A stretch of DNA of 64,000 bases from a bacterium (GTDB lineage Bacteria > Zhuqueibacterota > Zhuqueibacteria > Zhuqueibacterales > Zhuqueibacteraceae): NCBI GenBank assembly GCA_023150945.1, contig JAKLJX010000002.1:372001-436000 (forward strand). The letters run 5' to 3'. Within the stretch, counting starts at the first letter, position 1. Every line of letters begins with the position of its first letter. Below the pieces are notes generated by a model. It saw only the letters and a list, made by a program, of their open reading frames with translations. It searched no databases and was not told where the DNA came from. The position numbers were made by a program, and so were the translations under genes. Positions 17,701-25,126 of this stretch are shown one piece after another.

Positions 17701-18495
17701 GCGGCGTGACCACTCGCCTTTGGGATAGCGCTGCAGCAACGTGCGGTAGCCTTCCTCCGCTAACTGAAACTGGCCGAGCGCCTCCTGCAAACGGGCGCGC
17801 ACGAAATACGCTTGCACACTCAGCTCGCTGGCGGGAAAGATGCGAAACAGCCGCTCGGCCTCCTGCAAGCCGCGCTGGTAGTCATTGCTTTGCATGAAAC
17901 TCTGCACCAGCAGCAAATGCGCCTGCAGCCGCAGCGGGCTGGCGGCATACTTGTCCATCATCTCATAGAGGCTGGTGCGGCCGGCTTCCATCTCGCCGGC
18001 CTGCAAGAACAGCTCGCCGGCTTGATATGCGGCCAGGGGCGCTTGTTCGCTGCGCGGATGGAAATAGACCAGCCGCTGGCAGGTGAGTGCCGCTTCCTGA
18101 AATTTGCGCTGCAACTTCTGGCTTTCGGCCAGCAGCAGCAGAGCCTCCGCATGGCCGGGATGCAGCGGATAGCGCATATCGAATTGGCGCAGCGCCTGCT
18201 CCGCTGCCGCATAACGCCGCAACGCCAGGCTGGCCTGCCCGAGCAACCGCCAGCCGTCGGCAAGCTCCGCCGCGTCAGGATAGCGCTGCAAGAAGGCCTC
18301 GAGCTGGGACACGCACAATTCGTGATAGCCTTCTTGATAGAGTTTTTGCGCGTAGAGATAATCATCGACCGCAGCGGGGTTGGGCGCGGTCGTTTGCGCG
18401 CGGACGTGCAAGGCAGCGGTAAGAATGATTATGCCCGCCAGACGCATTGCCAGGGGCAGACGCCGGGCGGGAGTTTTGCGGTTGTCATTCATCAT
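14773..18495 (-). CDS. Large exported TPR-repeat protein
   Basis: 1240-residue Ala-rich protein made almost entirely of tetratricopeptide repeats, with motifs such as AVDDYLYAQKLYQEGYHELCVSQLEAFLQRYPD repeated with variation along its length. An N-terminal signal peptide (RLAGIIILTAALHVRAQ) indicates export, so a periplasmic scaffold is likely. ATG 18495 (MMNDNRKT) is preceded by AGAGGGA, and an in-frame start at 18564 would bury the signal peptide. It sits between the helicase gene (66 bp upstream) and the sigma factor gene (101 bp downstream), all on the minus strand. Repeats of this density occur in tol-pal/BamD-like systems, but no catalytic domain is visible and the partner is unknown. 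Confidence 0.85.
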   Translation of the reverse strand: MMNDNRKTPARRLPLAMRLAGIIILTAALHVRAQTTAPNPAAVDDYLYAQKLYQEGYHELCVSQLEAFLQRYPDAAELADGWRLLGQASLALRRYAAAEQALRQFDMRYPLHPGHAEALLLLAESQKLQRKFQEAALTCQRLVYFHPRSEQAPLAAYQAGELFLQAGEMEAGRTSLYEMMDKYAASPLRLQAHLLLVQSFMQSNDYQRGLQEAERLFRIFPASELSVQAYFVRARLQEALGQFQLAEEGYRTLLQRYPKGEWSRRARLQLSEIVFARGEVNGALTELAAIEADAPAAAELNVVALRAAAMNLTIGRTPAAAEALKKFESSLADSTSRLTYFYMQGSLAEQAGNAAAARAAYQQACALPASFEPQTAAVAAPAFLRQRSFWRNAQLAYAAQDYTAAQQVCRQYRREYPNGEFRAALLLLEADIQRQGLHNPAHAQKLYFDLLEDYPASAQVDEAQFGLAESFAAAGERQMARLQWQRFLQLYAASELAPAAGRQLRLLTEFEPSTAPETMRQLTETVLQLSSNPGAEPAALALARLHFQRRDFEAAMRSSRAALAAGLAAGAQREATYLLGVSCYQLAERERLAGRQAPAWRDSADAALQSLLSEGTADRFAAHANELLIRLALPDEAAAAPALLERVDLLLSNAAEAAGLDDLRLWAAVARKQLAAPADSVAARQIVLALQRVAAAENPDYRNQALWELADWQAKQKNWDAARKTLELLRQSPRHDVAQARGQLLLARSLRRQAEYDAALAELAALQERFFYCAYADSARQERLNVLIAAGRWQEALRAMEETREAADDYAGSDGLDLQRGKLQEASGDYGPAIHAYLRFLEQHPHAPEAPAALLAAAKLTRQVGAEGLAAAYFEECRRRFPQSPESEQAQLQLAALRYDQGEFSEALGLAVAFMQERPDSPLFREAMKKSILCLYKTKNVTRAEAEAKAFRERFRDDRESLADFQYAAGELALQEKNFLQAEEIFKKLGRDYRGSDAGILGDYGLGKALLIQNKTKEALETLTAIPGRYPKHPFLPTVYLGLGDFYLANQQWDNAIEAFNQVVEDSTFDNNYKVGVRSLIDVYDRIGLKDRALALARHYVNRFPEDSKVFDLRMKIALLLNDLQQYDDAIALLRRLKPAADATTEPEVQYYIGKSHMNAGRFESAIAELLRVKFFSKPTKLPWDVIALYDAAICYTRLGNCTRARQLFQRIVREQGAASEFGRFANTKIAELGNCPEAN

Positions 18496-18560
18496 GAAAT
18501 GATCCCTCTCACAACGGCTTACCACAGTCAGAACCGGGGCAGCGGCAGGCCACGGCTGCC

Positions 18561-20792
18561 TCAAATGAGGCGCAGATTGCCGTACTTCACCAGAATCTTT
18601 TTCTGGCCGGCATCATCGAAATGAACGGTGACTTTCATGTTGTCACCGCTGCCGTCCACCGAGATGATGCGGCCCCGGCCAAAGGAGGCATGCACCACCC
18701 AGCGGCCGGGCCGCACCATGCCGGTCTCCTGCGATTCATCTTCATAAACCGGCATGCTGACATCGGGTTCCGGCTCTTCTTCATAATCATAAAAACGCTG
18801 TCGCCGCACCACGGCGTTACGGAAGAAGCGTTCATCCAACTCTTCGAGAAAGCGCGAGGGGTAGCACTGCGCCGCCGGGCTGCCATAGCGCGAGCGCGCC
18901 TGGCTGTAGGACAGGTAGAGTTTTTCCTGCGCGCGCGTCGCGCCGACGTAGAACAGCCGGCGTTCTTCCTCGAGATCCGATTCGTTTTCATCGTCGCTGC
19001 CGCGCAGCAGCGGAAACAGGCCTTCTTCCAGCCCGGAGATGAACACGATGGGAAACTCCAGGCCCTTGGCGCTGTGCAGCGTCATCAAGGTGACGGCGTT
19101 GCCCTTGGTATCCCAGTTGTCGATGTCGGTGATCAAGGCGACGCGTTCGAGAAAGCCGTCGAGGGTGGCGCCCGGCGTCTGTGCGGTGTACTCGTTGATC
19201 GCCAGCAGCAACTCGCGGATGTTCTCGATGCGGTCGCGCTCGTCCTCCTGTTTGAGTTGCTGAATCAGGTGGAGATCGTCGACCAGCGCATTGCACCATT
19301 CCGGCAGCGAGAGCTTGTCCTTGAGTTGCATGTATTTTTGAATGAAGCGATGGAATTCGAGAATCTTGTTGCGCAATCCGGCGGTGAGGCCGCTAATCTC
19401 GCCGGCCCGTTCGACGGCCTGAAAGAGCGTGAGGCGGTTGGTTTGCGCGAACTGCTCCAGCTTGTTGACCGTGGCTTCGCCGAGGCCGCGCAGGGGGAAG
19501 TTGATCACGCGGCGCAGACTGACGCTGTCCGCCGGATTGGCGATCAGGCGCAGGTAGGCGAGAATGTCCTTGACTTCCTTGCGTTCATAGAAGCGCAGGC
19601 CGCCGACGATGAGGTAGGGAATGCCGTTGCGGCGCAACACGTCTTCAATCAACCGGGATTGCGCATTGGTGCGGTAGAGAATGGCGAAATCGCGAAAGCT
19701 GCGGTGATAATTGCGGCCGTCGCCGTTTTGCCGGCCAAATTCCTCGCGAATCTTGTCGTGAATGGTCTCGGCTTCGTGAAATTCGTTGAAGGCGCCGAGC
19801 ACGATCACGCGTTCGCCCTCTTCGCGCCGCGTCCACAACTGCTTGGGCATGCGGTTCTTGTTGTTCACGATCACCGAATGGGCCGCGGCCAGGATGTTGG
19901 CGGTGGAACGATAGTTCTGCTCCAGCCGGAAGATTTTGCACTCCGGGTAATCACTCTCGAAGTTCAGAATGTTGCGCAGGTCGGCGCCGCGCCAGCGGTA
20001 GATGGATTGATCATCGTCACCCACGACGAACAGGCAGCGCCGTTCGCCCGCCAGCGCCTTGAGCCAGAGGTATTGCGCGCGGTTGGTGTCTTGAAACTCG
20101 TCCACCAGCAGATAGTGAAAACGGTTGCGGTAATTCTGCAAAATCTCGGGAAATTTCTCGAACAACTCCAGCGGCTTGATCGGGAGATCATCGAAATCCA
20201 TCGCATTGTTTTCGCGCAGCCGGTGCTGATAGACTTCATACACCCGCGCGATCACTTCTTCCTGCTGCGAGGCCCGGTGAAAATCGAAGTAATTCTCGGG
20301 GCGAATGAAGGCATTCTTGGCGCGCGAGATGCGATGGCGGGCCTGGCTGGCGTTGAGATGCTCGGCCGGCACCGTCATCTCCTCCAGCAGCCGGCGCAAG
20401 AGCGCAGTTTGATCTTCGGTGTCATAGATGGTGAATTGGCGCGTGTATCCCAGGCGGTCGGCATCAATGCGCAACAGCCGCGCGCAGAGGCTGTGAAAGG
20501 TGCCGAGCCACAAGCGGCCGGTGCTATCACGGTGGCCGGCCAGGCTGGCCAGCAAGCGTTGCACGCGTTCGCGCATTTCCTGTGCCGCTTTGTTGGTGAA
20601 GGTTACCGCCAGCAGGTTTTCCGCCGGCACCAGGCCCTGCTGCATCAAAAAAGCGAGGCGATGCGTGAGCACGCGCGTCTTGCCGCTGCCGGCGCCGGCC
20701 AGCACCAGCACCGGCCCCAATTCGGTTTGCACCGCCCGGCGCTGTTCTTCATTGAGAGATTGCAGGAGCGGTGAGAGCTTTGCTTCTTTCAG
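18561..20792 (-). CDS. pcrA: UvrD/PcrA-type DNA helicase, apparent CTG start
   Basis: SF1A ATP-dependent 3'-5' DNA helicase, acting in repair and in clearing replication forks. With the start at 20792 it has 743 residues: Q motif LNEEQ (Gln17), Walker A GAGSGKT (33-39), Walker B LLVDEFQDTN, and at the C-terminus the PcrA Tudor-like segment (HASFGRGRIISVDG...KILVKYGNLRLI). No ATG, GTG or TTG occurs in frame before residue 21, and starting at that GTG would delete the Q motif. CTG 20790-20792 overlaps the mltG stop as CTGA and has GGAGG 8 nt upstream. I therefore call a CTG start. Translationally coupled to mltG. Confidence 0.9.
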   Translation of the reverse strand: MKEAKLSPLLQSLNEEQRRAVQTELGPVLVLAGAGSGKTRVLTHRLAFLMQQGLVPAENLLAVTFTNKAAQEMRERVQRLLASLAGHRDSTGRLWLGTFHSLCARLLRIDADRLGYTRQFTIYDTEDQTALLRRLLEEMTVPAEHLNASQARHRISRAKNAFIRPENYFDFHRASQQEEVIARVYEVYQHRLRENNAMDFDDLPIKPLELFEKFPEILQNYRNRFHYLLVDEFQDTNRAQYLWLKALAGERRCLFVVGDDDQSIYRWRGADLRNILNFESDYPECKIFRLEQNYRSTANILAAAHSVIVNNKNRMPKQLWTRREEGERVIVLGAFNEFHEAETIHDKIREEFGRQNGDGRNYHRSFRDFAILYRTNAQSRLIEDVLRRNGIPYLIVGGLRFYERKEVKDILAYLRLIANPADSVSLRRVINFPLRGLGEATVNKLEQFAQTNRLTLFQAVERAGEISGLTAGLRNKILEFHRFIQKYMQLKDKLSLPEWCNALVDDLHLIQQLKQEDERDRIENIRELLLAINEYTAQTPGATLDGFLERVALITDIDNWDTKGNAVTLMTLHSAKGLEFPIVFISGLEEGLFPLLRGSDDENESDLEEERRLFYVGATRAQEKLYLSYSQARSRYGSPAAQCYPSRFLEELDERFFRNAVVRRQRFYDYEEEPEPDVSMPVYEDESQETGMVRPGRWVVHASFGRGRIISVDGSGDNMKVTVHFDDAGQKKILVKYGNLRLI

Positions 20793-21847
20793 GGGACGGC
20801 CCTCCTCTCCTGCGCCGATTGCGCTTGCTTTTGTTCGCGCCGCACCCGTGCGCGCACGCGGTCAAAATCAGCCTTGGCATTGAGGTGTTGCTGCAAGGTA
20901 TAACTGAAAACGTGCGAGCCGTCACCGCGCGCGACGAAGTAGAGATACCCCTCGTCTGCCGGCTTTGCCGCCGCGCGAATGGAGGCAATGCCGGGATTGT
21001 TCACCGGCCCCGGCGGCAGGCCCGCATACAAGTAGGTATTGTAAGGCGAATCGATCTCCAAATCCCGAAACAAGAGGCGGCGGGGCGGCCCGGGCAAAAT
21101 GTATTGAATGGTAGGATCGGCCTGCAGTCGCATGCCGGCGCGCAAGCGGTTGTGATACACCGCGGAGATGGTGGCGCGCTCGCTGTCGATCACGGCTTCC
21201 CCTTCGATAATGGAGGCCAGGGTGACGATTTCGTGCAATGACAAGCCGCTGGCCGCGATGTCTGCGCGCAGGGTGTCATCCAAACGGCGCTGGAACTCGC
21301 GCACCAGCATCGCGACCACCTCGCGTGGAGTCGCGCCCCAATAGAAATGATAGGTGTCGGGATAGAGATAGCCCTCCAGGCCGGGCGCCGCAACGCCGAG
21401 CGTCCGCGCCAGCGCGGTGTCGGCCACTGCCTGCAAAAACTCCTGCGAATTCAAGGCGAGCGCACGCGCCAAAATGGCGGCGAACTCCTCCGCTGTTTTT
21501 CCCTCGGGCAGCGTCACCCGTTCCTCCATGCTTTTGCCTGAGCGCAGCAAGCGTAACAGCTCTTTGAGCGAAAGTCCCGGCGTGAGCGCATATTTGCCGG
21601 CTTTCAGCGGCAGGTGGCGGTCGATCAGCCGGGCGGCGAACAGAAACTGATCGCGGTCGGGGATGATGCCCTCACGCTGCAGACTGTCGGCAATCTGGTG
21701 CAGGCGCATGCCGCGTTGAATGATGAAGTAGGGCTTCGGCACAGGGTCGGGAACGACCGGCGTCACGAGTTGGAGGTAGAGATAGGCAGCGAGGGCTGCA
21801 GCGCCCAACAGCAGCACGCCAGACAACCACAACAGAACCTTCTTCAT
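20789..21847 (-). CDS. mltG: Endolytic murein transglycosylase MltG
   Basis: 352-residue YceG-like transglycosylase that cleaves nascent peptidoglycan strands at the inner membrane and so limits glycan chain length. One N-terminal transmembrane helix (VLLWLSGVLLLGAAALAAYLYL) is followed by a LysM-like region (GMRLHQIADSLQREGII) and the catalytic domain, with LASIIEGEA carrying the essential Glu and ASERATISAVYHNRL-type context, then GMRLQADPTIQY. ATG 21847 (MKKVLLW) is preferred because it starts directly before the membrane helix. Its stop overlaps the helicase CTG. No pabC or other usual mltG neighbour is present. Confidence 0.92.
   Translation of the reverse strand: MKKVLLWLSGVLLLGAAALAAYLYLQLVTPVVPDPVPKPYFIIQRGMRLHQIADSLQREGIIPDRDQFLFAARLIDRHLPLKAGKYALTPGLSLKELLRLLRSGKSMEERVTLPEGKTAEEFAAILARALALNSQEFLQAVADTALARTLGVAAPGLEGYLYPDTYHFYWGATPREVVAMLVREFQRRLDDTLRADIAASGLSLHEIVTLASIIEGEAVIDSERATISAVYHNRLRAGMRLQADPTIQYILPGPPRRLLFRDLEIDSPYNTYLYAGLPPGPVNNPGIASIRAAAKPADEGYLYFVARGDGSHVFSYTLQQHLNAKADFDRVRARVRREQKQAQSAQERRAVP
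20790..20806 (-). promoter_or_regulatory. Ribosome-binding site and CTGA overlap deciding the helicase start
   Basis: GGAGG at 20801-20805 (minus strand) lies 8 nt before CTG at 20792-20790; the last two bases of CTG with the next A form the mltG TGA stop. This is the usual 4-bp stop/start overlap with C in place of A. Confidence 0.7.
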
Positions 21848-22100
21848 ATCGATATGTTCAATCCCTGCATGCAAGTCGAATGATCAACCGCCCCGGCTGC
21901 GGTGCTTGATTGCGCGCGGCGCCCGCAGTCTTCCCTGCCCGCGCTCACTCTCTTCCCTTTGGTCGCCAGTGCCGCCTGGAGCAATTTGGCTTTGGTTTGG
22001 AAGTCCTGCCGCGTTGCGGAGCACAGATACAGCCGCGAATTTGCCGGCGTTGACTGCGGCCACGAAGGGCCGAGACTGCAAAAACTAACGTAACAGCGCC

Positions 22101-22865
22101 TTAGCCGCCGTGTGAGCGCAGGATCAAAAACAGATCATAGAAGGCGTGCGTGTAAACCACCACGCCGATGCCGCGCCAACTGAAAATCGCGCCGAGCAAA
22201 AGACCGGCATAGAAGCGGTGCACGAAAGCCAGCGTCGAGAAGGGTTCCTTTCCCAGAAAGTGAAACCCGGAAAACAGCGCGGCAGAAACCACCAGCGCCA
22301 GCACTTGATGGACGTAGGGTTTGGCCGGCAGCACCTTGCGGGTAAACCACAAGGTGAAACTGAAAATGCCGAGGCGAAACAACAACTCTTCATAGATGCC
22401 GGCGCCGAGCGCCAGCGCCATTTTCGCGGGGAGCGCCACCGCTTTGTCGCCCAGCAGGCTCCACAGAAACTTGATGGTGATGGATTTCGTGGTCACGAGA
22501 TTCATCAGCCAACTGAACAGCACGGCGTAGGCCAGGCTTTCCAGAATCGCGAAGGGGAAATAGGGCGGTTTGATTTGCAGCAGATTCTGTTTGCGCGCCT
22601 GCCAGAAGGCCAGTCCCAGCAAAATACCGAAGGCGATCCACGGCATCCAAAACTGATACAGCCCCATGAACCAGAGCGTGCGCTTGATCATCGCCTCCGC
22701 GCGGTTCTGGATGATGACGGTTTGCTCGTTGTAGATCGCGGCGCTGCTGGTTTCGTAGATGATGAGCAGCAGCAAGACCATGAGCAGCCCGAAGAAACAC
22801 GAGCGGCTGATCTTGTGATAGTCCCGCAACCCTTGCGGCAGTTTTTCCGTCCAGGCGGCTGGCAT
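22101..22865 (-). CDS. CPBP-family intramembrane metalloprotease
   Basis: 254-residue membrane protein of the CPBP (Abi/CAAX-protease-like) family of intramembrane glutamic endopeptidases. The motifs are complete: EELLFR (Glu159, Glu160, Arg164), FHFLG (His202) and HAFYD (His240). Several transmembrane segments are evident, including 23-38, 70-88, 107-124, 187-200 and 221-238. The start ATG 22865 lies 168 nt downstream of a strong promoter-like site at 23033-23061, so it can be transcribed alone. Family members process or degrade membrane substrates; nothing in the context identifies the substrate. Confidence 0.85.
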   Translation of the reverse strand: MPAAWTEKLPQGLRDYHKISRSCFFGLLMVLLLLIIYETSSAAIYNEQTVIIQNRAEAMIKRTLWFMGLYQFWMPWIAFGILLGLAFWQARKQNLLQIKPPYFPFAILESLAYAVLFSWLMNLVTTKSITIKFLWSLLGDKAVALPAKMALALGAGIYEELLFRLGIFSFTLWFTRKVLPAKPYVHQVLALVVSAALFSGFHFLGKEPFSTLAFVHRFYAGLLLGAIFSWRGIGVVVYTHAFYDLFLILRSHGG

Positions 22866-23226
22866 GCCTCAACTCGCGGCGCGCACAGTAAGCGGAACAA
22901 AAAAAAGGCCGGCCGCAGATTGCGCCAGCGCTGACACCCTCACTACAACCTCCCGATCCATGGTCTGTCCTTCCTCCGCAGCCTTCTGCCACCGAACGGG
23001 CGGCACGAGCAGTGTTTGTTACGAAACCGTCAAAGATAGACAACCACCCTAGAAATGTCAACTAGATTCTGGCCCGTAAAATGGCTCGGATTCAGTTGCG
23101 GCACCGCGCTTTGGCTTTCCCTTCACCCCGGCCGGAGAATTTGCTCCGCCGTGGCCGCGCGCTTGCAGCCGCGGCCAAACCAACCGGACATTCAGAGAGG
23201 CGACGGCAACAAGCCGCAAGCAGCTT
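22866..23226. other. 361-bp gap with one promoter, no gene
   Basis: Holds the CPBP promoter (23033-23061) and an untranslated leader of ~160 nt. I see no open frame with family similarity in the remainder and no clear hairpin terminator after the 172-residue gene. Confidence 0.5.
23033..23061 (-). promoter_or_regulatory. Strong promoter-like site upstream of the CPBP gene
   Basis: TTGACA (23056-23061), 17 bases, TATCTT (23033-23038) followed by TG on the minus strand. The -35 is the exact sigma-70 consensus, and the -10 also fits the Bacteroidota TAnnTTTG element. Confidence 0.65.
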
Positions 23227-23745
23227 TCAGGAAAATTTGACTTCGTTGGAATTGACGCCGGGCAATTCCAGCGGCGCGGCGGCTTCATCCGATTCCACGA
23301 TGCGCAGACCTTTGGAAGCCACCATCTTGCGCCATTTGCCCTCCATCTCGACGGGGACGCGCAGCCGCAACCGCGGCCAGCGCCGGCGGGTGAGAATCGC
23401 ATAGGTTTGACCGCCACTGAGATGCCGGATCGCCACCACGTTGGCCCAATGCGTGAGCAGGGCGGTCATCATGATGCCGCGGGTGTTGACTTTGACCACC
23501 GGCACGGCGCAGAACACATACGTGCCGATCAGCAGCAGCAGCAGATAGACCGGGCGGGATTGCAGGAGAAAAAGCGAGAGCATGGTGAGAAAGTTGAGCA
23601 GAGCCAACCCGTAATAGAGACCGGCATCCGCGCGCTTCCACACGATGTGTTTGTCCCGTTCGCGGTAAAGCCAGAACAGCCGCAGCACCACGAAATAGCC
23701 ATAACAGACAACGAGTATCCAGACCAGATACTCCACGAGAATCAT
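23227..23745 (-). CDS. Small membrane protein of unknown function
   Basis: 172 residues, no family recognised. It opens with a long hydrophobic helix (MILVEYLVWILVVCYGYFVVLRLFWLY), has two further hydrophobic segments (~45-60 and 66-85), then a basic stretch (LTRRRWPRLRLRVPVEMEG) and an acidic C-terminus. This suggests three transmembrane segments with a soluble tail. ATG 23745 follows GGAGG (AGCGGAGGCAGGATC). It lies 264 bp downstream of the malG-like stop and may be a separate transcription unit. Codon usage looks like that of its neighbours. Confidence 0.7.
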   Translation of the reverse strand: MILVEYLVWILVVCYGYFVVLRLFWLYRERDKHIVWKRADAGLYYGLALLNFLTMLSLFLLQSRPVYLLLLLIGTYVFCAVPVVKVNTRGIMMTALLTHWANVVAIRHLSGGQTYAILTRRRWPRLRLRVPVEMEGKWRKMVASKGLRIVESDEAAAPLELPGVNSNEVKFS

Positions 23746-23980
23746 GATCCTGCCTCCGCTGTTATCCTGCCAGAATCCCGGGAAGAATGCGGCTCAGTGC
23801 CGGGTTACTCACGAGGTCCCGCAGGATGGCCGGTCAAATGGGCCCGCCAAACCAATTGAAGAAACAACTCCGCAGTGGCCTGTCACCTTGGGTTGTGGAA
23901 GTCGTCTCGCGATATGTCATTCAGACGAATCTTGTGAAATACCCGGACTCTTCACAGGATCCTTGCAGGAAGACAGCGAT

Positions 23981-24002
23981 GGTAATTTACCTTTCAAGGT
24001 AA
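23981..24002. repeat. Nested GGTAA/TTACC palindromes after the ABC permease gene
   Basis: GGTAATTTACC (23981-23991) overlaps TTACCTTTCAAGGTAA (23987-24002); both are perfect inverted repeats. They lie 8 bp past the permease stop. They lack a T-run, so a factor-independent terminator is unlikely; an mRNA-end hairpin or a protein-binding site is possible. Confidence 0.4.
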
Positions 24003-24009
24003 TAGCCCA

Positions 24010-24936
24010 CTAGCCCTTCACGCTTCCCAACGTCAACCCCGAAATCAGCCAACGGCTCAGGAATAGAAACAGCGTCACCACCGGAATGCAGACCAACACG
24101 GCGCCGGCGGCGTAAAGCCCCCATTGTGTTTCGAAATTCGATTGAAACTGCTTCAAGCCGATCGGCAGGGTGTAGAGTGCTCTGTCGTTGATGATCACCG
24201 CGGCCACCAGGTATTCGCTCCACGCCGCCATGAAGCTGAACAGCGCCGTAATCACCAGCGCCGGCATCGCCAGCGGCAGCACGATTTGGTAGAACGTGCG
24301 AAACTGGCTGCAGCCGTCGATGCGGGCGGCCTCTTCCAGGCTGTAGGGCACGGTGTCGTAGTATCCCTTCATCTGCCAGATGCAAAACGGCAGCGCGGTG
24401 GCAGAGTAGGCGATAATCAATCCCCAATAGGTGTTGTAGACTTTGAGCTTGATCAACATGAGAAAGAGCGGCAACAGCAGCATGGTCACCGGAAACATCT
24501 GCGTAGTGATCAAGGCGATCAGGCTGCCATCGCGACCGATGAATTTGTAGCGCGAGAAGGCATAGCCCGCGGTGCTGGCCAGCGCCACGCTCAAGGCCGT
24601 TACCAGAAACGAGACCAGCGTGCTGTTGAGCAGCCAGCCCATGAACGGCTTTTCGCGGGTGAGCGCGCGATAGGCGCCGAGCAAACCGCCGCGCTCCCAG
24701 CCCGCAGCGACTTTTTCACGCACCGGCTGATCGATCGCGATCAGCGTGCGGTAGGAAGCGAGCGAGGCGTCCGGCGGAATCAGGCGCAGCGAAGTCGTGT
24801 GCAGCATGTCATTGGGCCGCAGCGACACGCCAATCACCTGCAAAATGGGATACACCGCGAACGCGGTCACCACCAGCAGAATGGCATAAATCAAGACGTA
24901 AGTGGTGAGGGAAGTGGTTTTCTCAAACTTCGGCAT
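24010..24936 (-). CDS. Carbohydrate ABC transporter permease (MalG-like)
   Basis: 308-residue inner-membrane permease, second membrane subunit of a CUT1-type sugar importer. The EAA loop that docks the ATPase is intact (EEAARIDGCSQFRTFYQIVLPL), and about six transmembrane helices are evident. A ~45-residue insertion after the first helix (VREKVAAGWERGGLLGAYRAL) lies in the expected periplasmic loop, as in MalG-type proteins. ATG 24936 (MPKFEKTT) is chosen because CGGAG stands 8 nt before it. It is separated from the MalF-like gene by 188 bp containing an inverted repeat, which is long for an operon and may alter relative expression. Confidence 0.9.
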   Translation of the reverse strand: MPKFEKTTSLTTYVLIYAILLVVTAFAVYPILQVIGVSLRPNDMLHTTSLRLIPPDASLASYRTLIAIDQPVREKVAAGWERGGLLGAYRALTREKPFMGWLLNSTLVSFLVTALSVALASTAGYAFSRYKFIGRDGSLIALITTQMFPVTMLLLPLFLMLIKLKVYNTYWGLIIAYSATALPFCIWQMKGYYDTVPYSLEEAARIDGCSQFRTFYQIVLPLAMPALVITALFSFMAAWSEYLVAAVIINDRALYTLPIGLKQFQSNFETQWGLYAAGAVLVCIPVVTLFLFLSRWLISGLTLGSVKG

Positions 24937-24993
24937 GTGATCGCTCCGGGCGATGGGGCACGGTTGGATGGGCAACCATGCCGGTCTAGTCGG

Positions 24994-25126
24994 GAGGGAA
25001 TCTCCCTCGCATGAGTTGGCGAACGCTGAGGATCGACCGGATCGACAGGATTGCCTGAGTTTGATCGCAATTCAGACGGAATCATCCATTTACGCAATCC
25101 GGTGAATCATGCAAATCCTGCCGATC
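24994..25126. repeat. Hairpin and imperfect inverted repeat between the two permease genes
   Basis: A short hairpin GAGGGAATCTCCCTC sits at 24994-25008. Further on, GATCGACAGGATTGC (25040-25054) is nearly the reverse complement of GCAAATCCTGCCGATC (25111-25126), with about 56 bases between the arms; the second arm overlaps the MalF-like stop. No coding capacity. Possible attenuator or repetitive extragenic element. Confidence 0.45.

Noticed and set aside
20732-20734. GTG as helicase start
   Set aside because: It would remove the Q motif LNEEQ that contacts ATP in this family.
18621-20774. Plus-strand open frame of ~700 codons opposite the helicase gene
   Set aside because: Antisense shadow of a well-conserved helicase in GC-rich DNA; its translation has no domain features.
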